Below, one piece after another: positions 10,037 to 18,927 of a stretch of DNA of 33,378 nt. The notes under the pieces were generated by a model that saw nothing but the letters and a program-made list of their open reading frames with translations, was not told the origin of the DNA and searched no databases. This DNA is from Halomonas sp. (GTDB lineage Bacteria > Pseudomonadota > Gammaproteobacteria > Pseudomonadales > Halomonadaceae): positions 1-33,378 of the forward strand of contig PUOM01000038.1 in NCBI GenBank assembly GCA_003552795.1, read 5' to 3'. Both the position numbers and the translations under genes were made by a program. Positions within the stretch are counted from its first letter, which is position 1, and each line of letters opens with the position of its first letter.

Positions 10037-12784
10037 TCAGTCGGGCAGGCTCTCCAGGCGATGGCGCTGCCATTCGCTCTCCGGCTCGTTGAGACGCAGT
10101 ACCGCATCGACCACCTGCTCCTCCATGTTGTAGCGCTGCTTGAAGCCGAGGTGCTTCATCAGTGCGCGCATCGGGTGGTTATCGACCATGATCTTGCCGA
10201 TCATCTCCAGAGTGCCGACGCTTCGGCAGTAGTCGATCATCTTGTTCATCAGCAGGCTGCCGATCCCCAGCCCCTGGAGGTCGTCGCGGATGATCACCGA
10301 GAATTCGGTGCGGATGTTGTCCGGATCGTTCCATACCCGGACCACGCCAAGCATCTCCTTGCTGCCATCCTCGAGCAGGTACTCGGCGATGAAGGCCATC
10401 TGCCGGTCATAGTTGATCTGCGACAGCATCGAGAGGTCGCGCTGGGTCAGGTCCGACTTGTTGTGGAAGTAGCGGAAACGAATGCTCTCCTCGGAGAGCC
10501 GCCGGTGGAAGCTGGTGATCAGCGGCGCATCCTCGGCCCGGATCGGACGCACCTCCACCTCCCAGCCATTCTTCAGGGTTACCCACTCACGCAGCTCTTC
10601 CGGGTAGGGCATGATGGCAAAGCGTGCCGGCGTGCCAAGATCCATGGCAAAGTCCACCGCCACCATGTCGTCGCGGTTGAGCAGCAGCGGATTGATCTCC
10701 ATGCCCCGGAGCTCCAGCAGGTCGCTGGCCATCTGCGACAGCTTGACCAGCAGCTGGCAGAGCCGAGTGATATCGCGCTCGGGGTCGCTGGAGTGCTCAT
10801 GGATCAGCCGGGCCACATGGGTACGATCCACCATGTCCTCGGCCAGTGTCATGTTGAGCGGCGGCAGCGCTACCTGGCGGTCGGCCAGGATATTGACCTT
10901 GTAGCCCCCGATGCCGAACACGATCACCGGGCCGAACACCGGATCCCGGGTGATGCCGGCGCAGGTCTGCAAGGAGTGCTTGCCGCGCTGCATGGGTTGC
11001 AGGCAGTACTCGCGGACCTTGAAGGCGGGATACTTCTCGTGCACCTGCTCGCCGAGCAGCGCCACCCCCTCGACCACCTGCTCGGGACTCCTCAGGTCCT
11101 GCAGCAGCCCCGCCGAGAGCCGATGGGGATGCTTGCGGTAGCGGAATGGCCGGCAGTTGCCCTCGTGCACCACCTTCAGCGCCATGGCCCCCTCGAAGGC
11201 CTGCGCGGCGGCAGCCCCCTCCTCCGGCGTGGTCACGTAGCGACTCGGGGCGACCGGAATCCCGTAGGCCTTCAACACCTGGGCGGTCTCGGAGTGAGAA
11301 AGCGATTCGCGCCCCTCGGCCTTGGCCTCCTTGATCAGGGTGCGGCAGCGGGCGCGGATGTCCGCCGTGGTGGTAAACGGCAGGCTGGGAGGCGTCTCCT
11401 GCAGCAGCGCCTGGACTCGCTGATAGTCGACCATGTGCATGAAGGCGTTGATGGCCTTCTCGGGCGACACATAGGTGGGGATGGCCGCCAGGCTGCACTC
11501 GTGGCGTGCCGAGAGGGCCTCCTCGAGCCCCATGAAGCTGGTCAGCAGGTTGCGGCGGAAGCGCTTGCGGTTGGCCACCACCGCCTGGGCGGTGGTCTTG
11601 GAGGGTGCCAGGCGGGTCGGCGCATGCACCACCAGCACGGCGTCGACGCCGGGGTCGGCGGCGACGATCTCGATGACATCCACGAACGTCTCGGGGGTGG
11701 CGTTGCCCCCCAGGTCCACCGGGTTCTCCCCGGGCTTGCTCATGTCGAAGTCGCCGCGCTCGAGCGCTGCCCGGGTCTCCTCGCTGAACTCGGCCAGCTT
11801 GCCGCCGGCATGGATCAGCTTGTCGATGGCCAGCATCGCCGGCCCCAGGCCATTGGAGACGATCGCCAGACGGTCGCCGCGCAGCGGCTTCATGAGCGAC
11901 AGGGTCATCAGCGCATCGAACAGATCATCGGAGTCGTGCACCCTCACCACGCCGGCGCGGGAGAAGGCCGCATCGAAGATCCTGTCGCGGTTGGCGACCC
12001 CCGGCGTGGGCGGCAGGCCGGTGAGATCCGACTCGGGAGTACGCCCGCTCTTGATGGCCAGCACCAGGCGGTTACGCGAGGCGTCGCGCAGGGCCGTCAT
12101 GAAATGCTGGGCGTCGAAGATCTTCTCGAGATGCAGCAGGATCGCCTGGGTGGGCGAGAACTGGTTGATGTAGTCGAGCAGATCGGGAAGCATGACGTCG
12201 ACGCTGTCGCCCAGGGTGATCAGGTGCGAGAAGCCCACCCCGCGCCCCGCCGCCCAGTCGATCATCGCCGTGCCGAGCATGCCGGACTGCCCCAGATAGG
12301 CGACCTTGCCGGCCTTGATCGGCCGGTTGGCATAGGAGGCGTTGAGCTTGCGCCCCGGCACGATCAGCCCCATGCACTCCGGTCCCAGCACGCGAATCCC
12401 CGACTGGCGAGCGGCATCGAGCATGCGCTGGCGAATCGAGGCCTTGCCGTCGCGGGCCTCGTCGAGGTGAGAGCCGCCGGAGAGCACCAGCGCCGCATGC
12501 ACACCGATACTGCCCAGCCGCGCGATGCGTCCGGGCACCGTGGCCACCGGAGAGCAGATGACGGCGAGGTCGGGCGCTTCGGGGAGCTGACCGATGCGGG
12601 CGAAGGCGGGCTGACCGAAGACGCTATCGTAGCCCTTGGGGTTCACGGCCCAGAGGGTCCCCGGAAAACCGGCCTCCTGAAGGTTACGGATCACCAGCCC
12701 GCCCAGGGAATTGGACTTTTCCGATGCACCGATGACCGCGATGGTACGGGGTTCGAAGAAGTGACGCAGGAAACGGGTGCTCAA
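10037..12784 (-). CDS. pat: Protein lysine acetyltransferase of the Pat/YfiQ type (NDP-forming acyl-CoA synthetase-like domain plus C-terminal GNAT)
   Basis: TTG start after GGAGAG (STRFLRHFFEPRTIAVIGASEKSNSLGGLVIRNL); LGPECMGLIVPGRKLNASYA; GNAT core FSVIIRDDLQGLGIGSLLMNKMIDYCRS. Confidence 0.87.
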   Translation of the reverse strand: MSTRFLRHFFEPRTIAVIGASEKSNSLGGLVIRNLQEAGFPGTLWAVNPKGYDSVFGQPAFARIGQLPEAPDLAVICSPVATVPGRIARLGSIGVHAALVLSGGSHLDEARDGKASIRQRMLDAARQSGIRVLGPECMGLIVPGRKLNASYANRPIKAGKVAYLGQSGMLGTAMIDWAAGRGVGFSHLITLGDSVDVMLPDLLDYINQFSPTQAILLHLEKIFDAQHFMTALRDASRNRLVLAIKSGRTPESDLTGLPPTPGVANRDRIFDAAFSRAGVVRVHDSDDLFDALMTLSLMKPLRGDRLAIVSNGLGPAMLAIDKLIHAGGKLAEFSEETRAALERGDFDMSKPGENPVDLGGNATPETFVDVIEIVAADPGVDAVLVVHAPTRLAPSKTTAQAVVANRKRFRRNLLTSFMGLEEALSARHECSLAAIPTYVSPEKAINAFMHMVDYQRVQALLQETPPSLPFTTTADIRARCRTLIKEAKAEGRESLSHSETAQVLKAYGIPVAPSRYVTTPEEGAAAAQAFEGAMALKVVHEGNCRPFRYRKHPHRLSAGLLQDLRSPEQVVEGVALLGEQVHEKYPAFKVREYCLQPMQRGKHSLQTCAGITRDPVFGPVIVFGIGGYKVNILADRQVALPPLNMTLAEDMVDRTHVARLIHEHSSDPERDITRLCQLLVKLSQMASDLLELRGMEINPLLLNRDDMVAVDFAMDLGTPARFAIMPYPEELREWVTLKNGWEVEVRPIRAEDAPLITSFHRRLSEESIRFRYFHNKSDLTQRDLSMLSQINYDRQMAFIAEYLLEDGSKEMLGVVRVWNDPDNIRTEFSVIIRDDLQGLGIGSLLMNKMIDYCRSVGTLEMIGKIMVDNHPMRALMKHLGFKQRYNMEEQVVDAVLRLNEPESEWQRHRLESLPD

Positions 12785-12898
12785 GAGTCTCTCCGGCAGT
12801 GGATGACGGGAATGCCTTACTACTGTGTACGACCTATTGACACTGTCTGGCAAGGGATTGGGCAAAGTAAAGTGACCGCAGTCAGCCTGGAGGCACCG

Positions 12899-13852
12899 AT
12901 GATCACCGGTTACATCACCCATCCCCATTGCATGCTCCATCACATGGGGCCCGAACATCCCGAGAGCCCGCTGCGACTTGAGGCGATTCGTGCGCGCCTG
13001 TCGCTGTCGGGGCTGCTGCAACAGACCATGCAGTCTGACGCTCGGGAGGCCACCGAGGAACAGCTGGCCCGGGTTCACCCTCTGCGTCACCTGCGTGCCC
13101 TGGACAAATGTGTTCCCGAAGAGGGCATCGTGACCCTGGACAGCGACACCATGATGAACCCGGAGAGCCTCAGCGCCGCCCGGGTGGCCGCAGGCGCCGT
13201 GGTTCGCGGCGTCGATCAGGTCTTTCGCCACCAGGCCGACAACGTCTTCTGCGCCGTGCGCCCCCCCGGCCACCATGCCGAAGCCGCCGATGCCATGGGC
13301 TTCTGCTTCTACAACAACGTGGCCGTCGGCGCCGCCCACGCTCGCGCCAAGTACGGGGCGCGGCGGATTGCGATCCTCGATTTCGACGTCCACCAGTGCA
13401 ACGGGACCATCGACATCTTCAAGGATGACCCCGATGTGCTGGTCTGCACCAGCTTCCAGTATCCCTTCTACCCCTGGCGCTACCTGCGCAGCGAGTGGCA
13501 GAACGTGGTCAACACGCCGCTGGAGGCGGGCACCGACAGCGCCGCCTTCCGCCGCGCCATCGAGAATGACTGGCTGCCCGCCCTGCATCGCTTCAAGCCG
13601 GAGCTGGTCCTGCTCTCCTCCGGCTTCGACGCCCACCGCGAAGATGACATGGCGGAGCTCAACCTCGAGGAAGAGGACTTCTACTGGGTCACCCACATGG
13701 CCCTGGAGATCGCAGCCCTCTACGCGGACAACCGGCTGGTCTCGGTCTTGGAGGGCGGCTATCACCTGGAGTCTCTGGGCCGCTGCGTCGAGGCTCACCT
13801 CAAGGCCCTGCTCGGCCAGCCCTTCAGCAACGCGCCGGCACCTTCGGCCTGA
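12899..13852 (+). CDS. Histone deacetylase family protein (class II-like)
   Basis: HPESPLRLEAIRARL, RPPGHHAEAADAMGFCFYNN, DFDVHQCNGT, SSGFDAHREDDM, LEGGYHLESLG. Confidence 0.92.
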   Translation: MITGYITHPHCMLHHMGPEHPESPLRLEAIRARLSLSGLLQQTMQSDAREATEEQLARVHPLRHLRALDKCVPEEGIVTLDSDTMMNPESLSAARVAAGAVVRGVDQVFRHQADNVFCAVRPPGHHAEAADAMGFCFYNNVAVGAAHARAKYGARRIAILDFDVHQCNGTIDIFKDDPDVLVCTSFQYPFYPWRYLRSEWQNVVNTPLEAGTDSAAFRRAIENDWLPALHRFKPELVLLSSGFDAHREDDMAELNLEEEDFYWVTHMALEIAALYADNRLVSVLEGGYHLESLGRCVEAHLKALLGQPFSNAPAPSA

Positions 13853-13864
13853 CGTTTCCCGATG

Positions 13865-13893
13865 GCCCGGTGGCGGCATGATCGCCACCGGGC
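13865..13893. terminator. Strong hairpin downstream of the HDAC-family gene
   Basis: GCCCGGTGGCG-GCATGAT-CGCCACCGGGC, 11-bp perfect stem. Confidence 0.5.
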
Positions 13894-13906
13894 GTGGTAA
13901 GCTTGA

Positions 13907-13920
13907 GGAAACCTGTTTCC
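13907..13920. promoter_or_regulatory. Perfect palindrome upstream of the XRE-cupin regulator, possible operator
   Basis: GGAAAC-CT-GTTTCC, 18 bp before the ATG. Confidence 0.4.
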
Positions 13921-13938
13921 GATAGTGAATCTTTGCCG

Positions 13939-14571
13939 ATGACTGCCACCACCGACCAGGAAGCCGCTCTGCGCATCGCCTCGGGCCGCAAGCCGCTCGT
14001 CGAACCTCTGCGGCTGGGCGAGCGGCTGCGCGAGATCCGTCTGGCCAACCAGTGGACCCTGGAAGACGTCAGCCAGCGCACCGGGCTCGCCCGCTCCACG
14101 CTTTCCAAGATCGAGAATGACCAGATCTCCCCCACCTTCACCGCCGTCCAGAAGCTGATCGGCGGGCTGGGCATCGACCTCCCCCAGCTGCTCAGGCCAC
14201 CCCGCCAGCAGAGGCGGACCATGGGGCGACGCGACCTGACCCGCAGCGGTCAGGGACAGCAGCACCCCACGCCCACCTATGAGCACGAGCTGCTGAGCTG
14301 CGAGCTGGCCCAGAAGCGCATGATTCCCTTCAAGACCATCGTCCGGGCCCGCAGCTTCGAAGAGTTCAGTGAGTGGGTGCGTCACGACGGCGAGGAATTC
14401 CTGATGGTGCTCGACGGCGAGATCCTGCTCTATACCGAGTTCTACGAGCCCCTGCGTCTCGAGCAAGGCGACAGCATCTACTTCGACAGCGACATGGGCC
14501 ACGCCCTGGTCTCGGTGAGTCCGGAAGATGCGGTAGTGCTGTCGGTCTGTACCCGGGTCGACGCCGCCTGA
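13939..14571 (+). CDS. XRE-family transcriptional regulator with C-terminal cupin domain
   Basis: HTH: LGERLREIRLANQWTLEDVSQRTGLARSTLSKIENDQISPTFTAVQKLIGGLGI; cupin: EFLMVLDGEILLYTEFYEPLRLEQGDSIYFDSDMGHALVSV. Confidence 0.9.
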   Translation: MTATTDQEAALRIASGRKPLVEPLRLGERLREIRLANQWTLEDVSQRTGLARSTLSKIENDQISPTFTAVQKLIGGLGIDLPQLLRPPRQQRRTMGRRDLTRSGQGQQHPTPTYEHELLSCELAQKRMIPFKTIVRARSFEEFSEWVRHDGEEFLMVLDGEILLYTEFYEPLRLEQGDSIYFDSDMGHALVSVSPEDAVVLSVCTRVDAA

Positions 14572-14572
14572 T

Positions 14573-15424
14573 TCAGCCCCGGCGGTTGGCCGCCCGGTCA
14601 CCGGGGCGACGTTGCGGCACCGCATCCAGCACCAGGCGACCCCCGGAGTGGATCGCCTGGAAGTGCCTTCCCTTGGCCCGGGCGATCAGCATGACCCCGA
14701 ATCGCGCGGCCAGCTCGACCCCCTTCTGGGTCACCCCGGAGCGCGAAACCAGCACTCCTATCCCCATCTGGGCGACCTTGAGCACCATTTCCGAGGTGAG
14801 CCGCCCGGTGGTGTAGAAAATATCGGCACGCCCCGACTCCGCCTCCGCCAGCCACTGCCGCCCCGCCAGGGTGTCCACGGCATTGTGGCGCCCCACATCC
14901 TCGACGAAGTCCAGCACCTGCGCCTGCTGGCACAGTGCACAGCCGTGCACCGCTCCAGCGCTGCGGTAGGTCTGGTTGTGCTCGCCCAGCGTCTCCAGCA
15001 GCGCATAGAGCGTCGACTGGCGTAACGGTGTCTCGGCCAGGCGCCGGCGCGGGACGGCATCGAGCAGCCGGCCGAATACCGTGCCCTGACCGCAGCCGGT
15101 GGTAACGGTGCGCTGGCCCAGGCGCTCCTCGAGGTTCTCCGGCAGGTGGCGGGTCAGCACCGCCGCGGCCTCGACCTCCCAGTCCACGTGCACCGCCATC
15201 AGGTCATCACAGGACGTCAGCAGCCCCTGGTTGCGCAGGTAGCCCACCACCAGCGCCTCGGGGTCATCGCCCAGGGTCATCAGAGTGACGATCTCGCGCC
15301 TGTTGAGGTAGAGGGTCAAGGCCCGCTCGGCGGCGATGGCCTGACGTCGGGGCTCTCCAAACTCATCGAAGACCTCGATCTCCACGGTGGCGGGCAGGCG
15401 GGCGTGGCTGCGAGTCAAGGACAT
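14573..15424 (-). CDS. fdhD: Formate dehydrogenase accessory sulfurtransferase FdhD
   Basis: GAVHGCALCQQ (CxxC), VEDVGRHNAVDTLAG, IFYTTGRLTSEMVLKVAQMGIGVLVSRSGVT. Confidence 0.92.
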   Translation of the reverse strand: MSLTRSHARLPATVEIEVFDEFGEPRRQAIAAERALTLYLNRREIVTLMTLGDDPEALVVGYLRNQGLLTSCDDLMAVHVDWEVEAAAVLTRHLPENLEERLGQRTVTTGCGQGTVFGRLLDAVPRRRLAETPLRQSTLYALLETLGEHNQTYRSAGAVHGCALCQQAQVLDFVEDVGRHNAVDTLAGRQWLAEAESGRADIFYTTGRLTSEMVLKVAQMGIGVLVSRSGVTQKGVELAARFGVMLIARAKGRHFQAIHSGGRLVLDAVPQRRPGDRAANRRG

Positions 15425-15548
15425 GGCGCGTCTCGTCTCTGGTGGGTGGGCGCCGACGGCGACCTGGTCATGATGGCATCCGGGCACCTTGCTGTCTGCA
15501 GCCCCTGCTGCCGTGCAGCGGCTGGCAGAGTCGTGACACCCTGCACAC

Positions 15549-15574
15549 GACACCGCCCACGGGCGGTGTCTTTT
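15549..15574 (+). terminator. Intrinsic terminator/attenuator-like hairpin in the DUF1244-moaB-moeA leader
   Basis: GACACCGCC-CACG-GGCGGTGTC followed by TTTT; 50 nt before the DUF1244 ATG. Confidence 0.6.
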
Positions 15575-15624
15575 GTTATGCTGACCCGACTGCCACGCCA
15601 ACCCCTGAGGGAGACAGAGCGACC

Positions 15625-15942
15625 ATGGACCACCTCGACGACGCCACCCGCACCGAACTCGAAGCCGCCGCCTTCCGCCACCTGCTCAAGCACCTCGATG
15701 AGCACAAGGAGGTGCAGAACATCGACCTGATGATACTGGCCGACTTCTGCCGCAACTGCCTCTCCAAGTGGCTGGTCAGCGCCGCCGAGGAGCGCGGTGC
15801 CGAGCTCGACTACGAGGCCGCCCGCGAGTACGTCTACGGCATGCCCTACCCCGAATGGAAGAAGGCCTATCAGCAGGAGGCGACGCCCGAGCAGCAGGCT
15901 GCCTTCGAGGCCCGCCAGGCGCAGAAGTCGGGGAAAGCGTAA
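15625..15942 (+). CDS. DUF1244 family protein
   Basis: NIDLMILADFCRNCLSKWLVSAAEERG, REYVYGMPYPEWKKAYQ. Confidence 0.85.
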   Translation: MDHLDDATRTELEAAAFRHLLKHLDEHKEVQNIDLMILADFCRNCLSKWLVSAAEERGAELDYEAAREYVYGMPYPEWKKAYQQEATPEQQAAFEARQAQKSGKA

Positions 15943-16463
15943 TGAGCGAACCGATGCACCCCCTCGCCGTCGCCGTGCTGACCATCTCCGATACGCGCAC
16001 CGAGGCCACCGACCGCAGCGGCCAGTCGCTGGTAGAGCGGCTCACCGCCGCCGGCCATCGCCTGGCCGACAGACAGATCATCCCCGACGATATCTATCGG
16101 ATCCGGGCGGTGGTCGCGGCCTGGATCGCCGATCCCGAGATCCAGGTGGTACTGACCACCGGAGGCACCGGCTTTACCGGCCGGGACTCCACCCCCGAGG
16201 CGGTCAAGGTGCTGCTCGACAAGGAGATCGAGGGCTTCGGGGAGCTGTTCCGCCAGCTCAGCTGGGAGGAGATCGGCAGCTCCACGGTGCAGAGCCGCTG
16301 CCTGGGTGGGCTGGCCAATGCCACGGTGGTGTTCTGCCTGCCCGGCTCCACCGGAGCCTGCCGCACCGGCTGGGACGGCATCCTCGCCGAGCAGCTCGAT
16401 AGTCGGCACAAGCCTTGTAACTTCGCCAACCTGGTGATTCCCGAGCGGGGCCAGCATGGCTGA
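15942..16463 (+). CDS. moaB: Molybdenum cofactor biosynthesis protein B
   Basis: VAVLTISDTRTEATDRSGQSLVERL, VVLTTGGTGFTGRDSTPEAV, FCLPGSTGACRTGWD; ATG overlaps DUF1244 stop. Confidence 0.93.
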   Translation: MSEPMHPLAVAVLTISDTRTEATDRSGQSLVERLTAAGHRLADRQIIPDDIYRIRAVVAAWIADPEIQVVLTTGGTGFTGRDSTPEAVKVLLDKEIEGFGELFRQLSWEEIGSSTVQSRCLGGLANATVVFCLPGSTGACRTGWDGILAEQLDSRHKPCNFANLVIPERGQHG

Positions 16464-17661
16464 TCTCAAGCCCGTCGAGGCGGCTCTTGCCGCACTGCTC
16501 GAAGGGGTATGCCCGCTGCCCGCGGAGCGCCTTCCCTGCGAACGGGCGGCGGGCAGAATCCTTGCCGAGGCGGTGGCGGCAACGATGGATGTACCCCCCT
16601 TCGATAACAGCGCCATGGACGGCTATGCGCTGCATCATGGCGACGCCGGTAACTGGCTGGCGGTCAGCCAGCGTATCGCCGCGGGCGCCGCCGGTGAGCC
16701 GTTGAAACGCGGGAACTGTGCGCGCATCTTCACCGGCGGTGCCATCCCCCCGGGCGCCGACTGCGTGGTGATGCAGGAGCGCTGTGAGGCTGAGGGCGGC
16801 CGCGTGCATGTCCCCGAGGGAATCCCGGCCGGCGACAATATTCGCGCCCGAGGGCGGGACGTCAGCGCCGGCCGCGAGCTGCTGCCGGTCGGCCAGCCCC
16901 TCGAGGCCGCGGCCCTCGGCCACCTGGCCGGTCAGGGGATCACCGAGGTGTCGGTGCGTCGCCGCCCGCGGGTGGCGCTGCTCTCCACCGGTGACGAGAT
17001 CATCGACCCGGGCCAGCCGCTCGGCCCGGGGCAGATCTACAACTCCAATCGTCCCATGCTCAGGCGGCTGCTGGAGCGTTTCGGCGCCGAGGTGACCCGC
17101 GCTACCGCGATTCCCGACGCTGCCGAGGGTACCCGCCTGGCCCTCGCCGCGGCGGCCCGGGAGGCAGACGTGGTCATCACCACGGGGGGCGTCAGCGTCG
17201 GCGAGGAGGATCATGTGAAGGCGGCGGTGGAAGCGCTGGGCCAGTTGGACCTGTGGCGTCTCGCCATCCGGCCCGGCAAGCCGCTGGCCCTGGGGCGGCT
17301 TGCCGCCGGGCATCGCGAAGCCCGCTTCGTGGGGCTGCCGGGCAATCCCGTCTCGAGCTTCGTCGGCGCCTGGCTGTTTCTCCGCCCGCTGATGGGCGCC
17401 CTGCTCGCTGCCCCCTCCCTGGCCGAACTGCCCCGTCTCACTGCCCGCGCCGACTTTGCCACCCGGACCGGACCCCGCGCCCACTACATGCGCGTTCGCC
17501 TGGCGTTCGGCGCGGAGGGCATCAGGGCTTACGCCTTCCGCGATCAGAACTCCGGGGTGCTCAGCTCCTGCATCGACGCTGACGCCCTGGCGGTGATCCC
17601 GGCGGAGACGCGCATCGAGGCGGGTGAGTCCATCGAGTGTCTCTGGCTCGGCAGCGGCTGA
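16456..17661 (+). CDS. moeA: Molybdopterin molybdenumtransferase
   Basis: VPPFDNSAMDGYALH, ARIFTGGAIPPGADCVVMQE, VALLSTGDEIIDPGQPLGPGQIYNSN, VVITTGGVSVGEEDHVK, GLPGNPVSSFV. Confidence 0.95.
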   Translation: MADLKPVEAALAALLEGVCPLPAERLPCERAAGRILAEAVAATMDVPPFDNSAMDGYALHHGDAGNWLAVSQRIAAGAAGEPLKRGNCARIFTGGAIPPGADCVVMQERCEAEGGRVHVPEGIPAGDNIRARGRDVSAGRELLPVGQPLEAAALGHLAGQGITEVSVRRRPRVALLSTGDEIIDPGQPLGPGQIYNSNRPMLRRLLERFGAEVTRATAIPDAAEGTRLALAAAAREADVVITTGGVSVGEEDHVKAAVEALGQLDLWRLAIRPGKPLALGRLAAGHREARFVGLPGNPVSSFVGAWLFLRPLMGALLAAPSLAELPRLTARADFATRTGPRAHYMRVRLAFGAEGIRAYAFRDQNSGVLSSCIDADALAVIPAETRIEAGESIECLWLGSG

Positions 17662-17674
17662 GGCCCTCTTCGCC

Positions 17675-18247
17675 TCAGCGCCCTTCCGTCAGCTCCAGCG
17701 CCCGTCGCACCTCAGGCCACAGGCGCTGGAAATCCTCCTCCAGCCGAGAATGTTCCGCTGCCAGCCAGGGCACCAGTTCGGCCAGACGGTTGGGGCCGGT
17801 GAGGCGCTGGCCGATGCCGGCGATGGCCCGGCAGGTGAAAGCAAAGTCGGCATAGCGATGCAGCCAGTCCTGCTCCACCAGCAGCGGCACCAGCCTCGCC
17901 AACCGCGCCGGCGCCGGCCGGGCAAGCAGCACCCGGTAGGTGCGTGGAATCAGCAGCGACGGCCGCGCCTGGCGCTGGAGCTCCCGTGAAATAAAGTGAT
18001 CCCACATCAGGTCCAGGCCGATCCCGGCATAGCGACGCTGGCGGTTCGGTGATCTTCGGCGCACCGCCACCACCACCGGATGAGCATCGACGAAGGCGTC
18101 CACGCGGCGGTGGTGGCGAATGCCGCTCGCGACCTCGGCGGGCCAGGACGACAGATCGCTGCCCTTGACCCCGTCAGCGATCAGATTGCCCCACAGGAAG
18201 TCATCGCTGCCGCCGCGGGCCAGCCAGGCGTGGGCGAGGAAATTCAC
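17675..18247 (-). CDS. acpH: Acyl carrier protein phosphodiesterase (AcpH) family
   Basis: MNFLAHAWLARGG..GNLIADGVKGSD, GIRHHRRVDAFVDAHPVV, LDLMWDHFI. Confidence 0.85.
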   Translation of the reverse strand: MNFLAHAWLARGGSDDFLWGNLIADGVKGSDLSSWPAEVASGIRHHRRVDAFVDAHPVVVAVRRRSPNRQRRYAGIGLDLMWDHFISRELQRQARPSLLIPRTYRVLLARPAPARLARLVPLLVEQDWLHRYADFAFTCRAIAGIGQRLTGPNRLAELVPWLAAEHSRLEEDFQRLWPEVRRALELTEGR

Positions 18248-18254
18248 GCGGGGC

Positions 18255-18608
18255 TCACAGGCAATTCGTCGGCTTGGGCAGACCGGCGATGCGGGCGGCG
18301 AGTTTGGCAGGGCTGCCGGGGAAGAGTCTCATCAGGTGAATCGAGCGGCCCTTCTCCTCGCCCAGGGCTCTGGCCACCGCCTTGACCAGCGGGCGCATCG
18401 CGGGAGCCTGCTCGAAGCGCTGGTAGAAGTCGCGAAGTACCCGGATGATTTCCCAGTGTTCATCGGTCAATTCGAGGCCCTCCTCCTTGGCGATGGCCTC
18501 AGCGATGTCTGTTGACCATTCTTCCAGGTTTATCAGGTAGCCTTCCGCATCCAGCGCCACCCGTTTATTTGTCAAATGAAGATAACGGTATATTTCTGTC
18601 GTCGCCAT
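18255..18608 (-). CDS. tusE: TusE/DsrC family sulfur relay protein
   Basis: LDAEGYLINLEEWSTDIAEAIAKEEGLELTDEHWEIIRVLRDFY; C-terminus GLPKPTNCL with the single penultimate Cys. Confidence 0.92.
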   Translation of the reverse strand: MATTEIYRYLHLTNKRVALDAEGYLINLEEWSTDIAEAIAKEEGLELTDEHWEIIRVLRDFYQRFEQAPAMRPLVKAVARALGEEKGRSIHLMRLFPGSPAKLAARIAGLPKPTNCL

Positions 18609-18898
18609 CAGAACCAGCTCACCGTCTTCCGGGCCTCTTCGGTCAGGGTCACGAAGCCCTCGACGTCGACCCGCACTACCGAGTCGTCACAGAGCGGCTC
18701 GAGACCGCGGGCGGCAAGGTCCTCCTCCAGGGCCAGGAGGCGACCTCTCACGTCGCCGAAGCGGCCAACCAGCCCCTTCAGGGCGCCCTGAACGCCATCC
18801 TCGATCAGCAGCAGGCGATCGTCCGGCCCCATGGCCGCCAGGGCCTGCCGATAGACCTCGCTGGTGGCCGGCGAGCGATTGAGAATATGCAACAGCAC
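18608..18898 (-). CDS. tusB: TusB family sulfur relay protein
   Basis: GTG start after GGGAG (MLLHILNRSPATSEVYRQAL, LLLIEDGVQGAL); overlaps the tusE start. Confidence 0.83.
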   Translation of the reverse strand: MLLHILNRSPATSEVYRQALAAMGPDDRLLLIEDGVQGALKGLVGRFGDVRGRLLALEEDLAARGLEPLCDDSVVRVDVEGFVTLTEEARKTVSWF

Positions 18899-18927
18899 AA
18901 GGTATCTCCCGAACGGCAACGCCGTCC

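Noticed and set aside
12837-12865. Sigma70 promoter using TTGACA (12837-12842) for the HDAC-family gene
   Set aside because: The -35 hexamer is perfect, but no acceptable -10 lies at 16-18 bp spacing.
10061-13852. 1263-aa + strand ORF
   Set aside because: Only its 3' part (12899-13852) is the HDAC-family gene. The rest is antisense to the pat-like gene and is a GC-rich spurious open frame.
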